Part shown: one piece after another, positions 60,124-64,000 of the stretch
Numbering within the stretch: the first letter of the stretch is position 1
Layout: every line of letters begins with the position of its first letter
DNA from: Galeopsis tetrahit
Lineage: Eukaryota > Streptophyta > Magnoliopsida > Lamiales > Lamiaceae
DNA: 64,000 bases
Reading direction: 5' to 3'
Assembly: GCA_963675135.1 (NCBI GenBank)
Contig: OY776124.1
Coordinates: 21,326,066-21,390,065 of the forward strand
The notes under the pieces: generated by a model
Told to the model about the DNA's origin: nothing
Seen by the model: the letters and a program-made list of their open reading frames with translations, nothing else
The model's database searches: none
Translations under genes and position numbers: made by a program

Positions 60124-63100
60124 CTTTAGGGCCAGGCTTCAACTTCTCCATCCTCATGATGTTGATGAATTCTTCCAGTATCTTTCCCTCATCAATTAAG
60201 TTCCCATTGAACTTAGGAGGCATGTACAGAATGGGACCAGGGGCCTTGAATTCAATTCTGGACATCTCAGCTGCTGCAAACAGCTTCTGGTAGAGGTCCC
60301 TATGGTTCTCAAACATAAACTGCACAAAGACTTCATCTACACTCTCTTCAAGCCACTTTCCTATGACATAAAAGTCATATACAAAACTTCTCTTGGCCTC
60401 CTCCCATGCATCATTCAGTGAGATTGGAACCCACTTATCATGGTGAGGGTATTGAGTGTCCCATCTTTGCAGCATTTGTGGTTTGAGCTTTCTGTAAGAA
60501 GCCCTCCTTCTTGGAGCTTTGAAGTTTTCCCTCCTTCCATCTCTTGCCTTGTTGGCCTCAACCAACTGATCCATTCTCTCTTTAGCTCTTAGAAGAGCTA
60601 GCTTCTCCTGTGTCTCTGGATCCTTTCCAAAACCTTCTTCACACAGCTTAGAAGGATCATCAGCAAGCTTGGGCACAGCAACTTCAGGCTCTCTGTCTTG
60701 TTCAACTTCTTCTTCTTCAATAGCAGGCAACTTGGCTGCTTTCTTCATCCTCTTGGATTGCCTTACTGGAGTTGATTCTTCAGACTGAAATTCTGATGGC
60801 AGAGTCAGGCTTCTTGGGAATTCATTGAAGGCTTGCAATTCCTTCCTCTTTCTTTCAGAGGCTCTTGTCACTTTCCCCCTTACTTCAGCAACCTTCTCTT
60901 TGGGGTCAAGTCCTGCAAACTCACCACCAGGCCTTTGAAGTCTCCTTGCCTGACTTTCCATAGCTGACATCATAGATTCCTTGACAGCAATTTGAATTTG
61001 CTCTTCTTCAGTCAAATTCTCAATGTTCATTGGGCCTTTGCCTTTCCCAATGTCTTCTACTGCCTCCTCCTCAACATCATGGACCTTCTCTTTTCCTTTG
61101 GATTCACCAATAACCAAGGTTCCCTTTGCCCTAACTCTCTCTCTTTCCCCCTTTTTGGCATTATCAAAACACTGGGGCTTCAAGTCACTTATAGTGACAG
61201 AGAGATGAGAGTGAGCATGAGTGAGGGACTTCAACTCCTGCAGTAGGTAAACATTCTCATCATGAATGTTTTGCATTTTGTCATCTGCCATGCTCAAGAA
61301 TGTGTGAACAGGTTTCATCTTTTGAGCAACAATGGCATCTAAAGTGGCTTTCAGTGATTGATCAAGTTTGGCCTGAAGTTGATCAGTGAGATTGGCCACA
61401 ACTTGATCAGACACTTTGGCCATAAGTTCAACAGTGAACTTCTCTGCAGCCTCTTTCACCATTGCAGCTTTCAATTCTTCAGCCTTCTTTCTCTGTGAAG
61501 CAGTTCTTTGCCTTAATGCATCTTTGATTGTCCTTCTCAAGGCTCTCACATTGTGCTTGTACAAATCTTTAAGGCCCTTCTGCTCTTTCTGCACAGATTT
61601 TGTGAACTTCACCATCTCTTCCTTTGCCTTTGTTACCTCTGTTGAAACTGTTTGCAGTCCAGTTTCAACACCACAGATTCTTGCATCCAGTGTTGGCAAG
61701 ATTACTTCCTCTGATCCAGTTAGCCTCATCTCCACAGAGGCTAGAGTCTTTCCTTGGCCATCTAGAGTATCAATTGTTGCTGCATGTGCCTTACCAACTT
61801 CCCTTACCAAAGTATCCAACTTCTCTGACTGTTCTTCAATGATAGTTGCAGTTTGATTAGCAATCTGAAAGCCTGCTTCAGTGGTGTTGGCTTGCTCAAA
61901 ATACATCTTGTTCAATGTGGATACATTGGCTGAAACTGCTTCAAGGTCAATATCAGTATTGACTGGTATATCAGTAAGGGAGGCATCTGCAAAAATTTGT
62001 TCAATGGTAACAGCTACAGAATCTGCAAAACTAAGAGTGTTAGTAAAAACTCCCTCAACACCCTCATTCTTTTTATCTCCCATAAGGCCTGATACATCAG
62101 CACCTTCTTTCTCTTTTTCAACTAAATTCTTTTCTTCATTTTCAGTAGATAAGCTCACATTCACTGGAAAATCATGCCTCCTTTCACCAAGGGATTCATC
62201 AAGTTCAGATTTGACTTGAAGAATAGCCTGACTCTCATATTGGGCTGCACCCAATATTTCTACTTCATCTCCCTCTATGATTGGTGCACTCAGGGAACCT
62301 GTAATTACACAAACATCCTCACCTCCTCCCTCTGATTTTTCATCACTATTTGCCTTTTCAACTCCTTCTTTTCCTAAACCTGACACCTCCATATCCTCAA
62401 CAGGATCCACAGAGGGCAGTTGTTGGGAGATCACAGTGCTTGGGCATCCCAAGGCCACTGAGTCATCCTGAATGACTAAAGGCTGGTCAATGTCCAACTT
62501 TCCTGACATTGATGAGGCTTTAGCCAGACTAGCTTCTCCCATGGAAGTCTCAACATTGTCAAGCTGTGCCTCAGGTTCAAGAGAACCATCCTTGGCCAAT
62601 GCATCTTGGACTGAGTCACCATCTTTGGTCAACTCCTCTGAATGATCAGAGTCCTTTTCAGAATGATAAGTCAAGTAATGTACCTGAGCAGAGTTGAGGC
62701 CTAGAGGGTTGGGATTGGTGTTATCATCATCATCATCATTATCATCATCAGATGGACTATCAGGGTGCCTGAGTCCCTGTGCAATTCTTTCTCTCTCATC
62801 TAGCACCTTCTCATGAACAATGGTGCAGAACAAGGCCTCAGTGGTCAACACACTGAATTTCTTCACATTTGCAAAGTTCAAGAGCCTGTTCTCTTCAACC
62901 TGCCACCAGCTTGCTCCTTTGTCCTGAATAGCTTGAGCTATTTCTACCATAGTTCTATCCTTGATCTTAACAAGAGCTCTGAGATCATAGAACTGTTGTT
63001 GCAACCTAGGATAGTCTTTTAATCCTGGATATAGTTCATCCACATTAGCCTTGGCAATCTGCCTTAGCATCCCCTCATAAATGTATTCTTCACCACTTTC

Positions 63101-64000
63101 ATCTTCAGAGGAGTTGGCTTGGGATTCAGGAGGGTTGGATTGGGATTCAGGTAGGCTTGACTGGATTTCAGGTAGGTTGGGTTCAGAAGGGTTAGAGCTT
63201 AAAACAAGTTGGGATTCAGGTGCTTTTGAGAGCAATGTTCCTGAAGAGGTAATTGGAATGGCTGGAATGGGTGGGAGAGCAACTTGATCCCCTTCTTGAA
63301 AGACAGTTTCAAGAAGTTTGGTATAAGAGAGAAGTCTTGGATCAAGTGGGGAAAAAGGTCTATCCTCAAGATTGACCAAGCCTGCCAGCACATCAATACC
63401 TGCTCTATCAGGGGCACCTTCAGGAGAGTAAACTTTCTTGGCTATGATTGGGGCATCTTCAGGAGTCTTGCACTCCTCTTCTTCATGCCTTGATGGGGAT
63501 ATTCTTTCTGATTGAATATCAGGAGAGTTGGCTTCAGGGCTATTGGGCTTTGATTTGGATTTGGAGTTAGACCTACTGGCTTGCCTAATCTCCTTGAAAA
63601 ATTCTTTCTTCGTTTTCTCCTCTTCCATCAATCTCTGTTTCTCAGAAGTTTTGATGATTCTTCTTCTTCTTTCTGACCTTGTTGGCTTATCAAGGTCCCT
63701 AAAATCTATTACAGATTCAGGTTGCAAAGGGACAATCTCTCTGACTTCCTCACTTTCTTCAGGAGGATTGACTCCTTCTTCAGCAACCTTTTCAATCTCT
63801 TCAGAAGTGGCTCCTCCACTTCTTGACTGGCTTTCTGGGGGAGATTCACTCAGAATCTTCTTCATCTTCTTCAACTTTGGCTGAGCTTTTGGTGGTTGAG
63901 CTTTTCTCTTCCTTGGAGAAGTTCTGGTTGTGGGAACAACAGCACCTGCTTTCTTGGAAGCTGCATCCTGCTTCTTCTTTTCTGTCTTAGAAGACAGCTT
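60119..64000 (-). CDS. RT-5 ORF3, open to the right window edge, 3' end cut by RT-6
   Basis: The minus-strand frame is open from position 64000 to the RT-6 junction (about 1,294 codons); I checked that it stays open beyond an internal TTG near 63874 to the window end. By alignment with RT-6 ORF3 it lacks roughly the first 280 codons, which are off-window. It has the acidic Pro/Ser middle with LPESQSNPPESQANSSED-type repeats, the coiled coil, and the basic C-terminal domain (KARDGRRENFKAPRRR, WVPISLNDAWEEAKRSFVYDFYVI). The last 27 codons are at 44454-44536. The few residues the frame reads into RT-6 LTR are an artefact. No membrane segment is visible. Confidence 0.85.

Larger units (their letters stand above)
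42521..64000 (-). mobile_element. RT-5: Sirevirus, 3' LTR and ORF3 in window, carries RT-6
   Basis: Minus-strand element. The 3' LTR (42521-44137), polypurine tract, 3' untranslated region and the last 27 codons of ORF3 are left of RT-6. ORF3 resumes at 60119 and runs to the right edge without a stop. Pol, gag and 5' LTR must lie to the right. It is a relative of RT-6 and RT-4. ORF3 has no stop of its own in the window; the only lesion visible is the RT-6 insertion. Confidence 0.9.

Noticed and set aside
1..64000. tRNA, rRNA, CRISPR, bacterial operon or organellar signals
   Set aside because: None seen; the apparent tRNA-like matches are the primer-binding sites and related words of the retrotransposons.

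Overview
This window is from a plant nuclear genome, probably a eudicot. The evidence is Ty1/copia retrotransposons primed by initiator-Met tRNA, a Stowaway MITE, and an intronless BAHD acyltransferase. About 92% of it is nested LTR retrotransposons of the Sirevirus (SIRE/Maximus) type. These have long LTRs, gag, a pol ordered PR-IN-RT-RNaseH, and a large extra sense ORF (ORF3, the 'env-like' position). The species cannot be named from what is visible. I call the elements RT-1 to RT-6.

Left cluster (1-37133). RT-4 (minus strand) is the oldest host element here: its 5' LTR and most of gag survive at 33154-37133. RT-2 (plus strand, degenerate) inserted into the RT-4 gag; its visible part runs from 11633 to its 3' LTR ending at 33153. 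Two younger elements then inserted into RT-2. RT-1 (minus strand, 1-11632, 3' LTR off the left edge) lies in RT-2 gag. RT-3 (minus strand, complete, 20389-31015, 865-bp LTRs differing at one base, 5-bp target duplication ATAAT) lies in RT-2 ORF3. RT-1 is the best-preserved element: gag, pol and at least 899 codons of ORF3 have no internal stop, but its gag zinc knuckle has lost a cysteine. RT-3 is extremely recent, yet its gag-pol has two nonsense codons and its ORF3 is frameshifted.

Host island (37134-42520). This is AT-rich single-copy-looking DNA with one gene, a 430-residue BAHD acyltransferase on the minus strand (39349-40641). It also holds a foldback MITE with ~110-125-bp inverted termini and internal tandem repeats, a duplicated ~200-bp tract, a Stowaway MITE about 215 bp upstream of the BAHD start codon, and short tandem repeats.

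Right cluster (42521-64000). RT-5 (minus strand) begins with its 3' LTR at 42521 and runs off the right edge. RT-6, a complete 15.6-kb relative (44537-60118, target duplication GGTTC), inserted near the 3' end of RT-5 ORF3. RT-6 gag and pol are open; its ~1,575-codon ORF3 has two nonsense codons.

Findings worth pursuing: (i) a phase-conserved TTGCAG|G acceptor-like site just after the gag stop in three Sirevirus lineages, suggesting Pol may be made by splicing or another bypass; (ii) a mitosis-type MYB (MSA, YCYAACGGYYA-like) site at fixed spacing upstream of the LTR TATAAATA box in four elements, one of whose LTRs points at the BAHD gene; (iii) lineage-specific short words repeated in LTRs, spacers and variable coding parts; (iv) 3' repeats complementary to the primer-binding site; (v) a polypurine tract between pol and ORF3. 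All element boundaries come from reading TG...CA ends, primer-binding sites, polypurine tracts and target duplications by eye.
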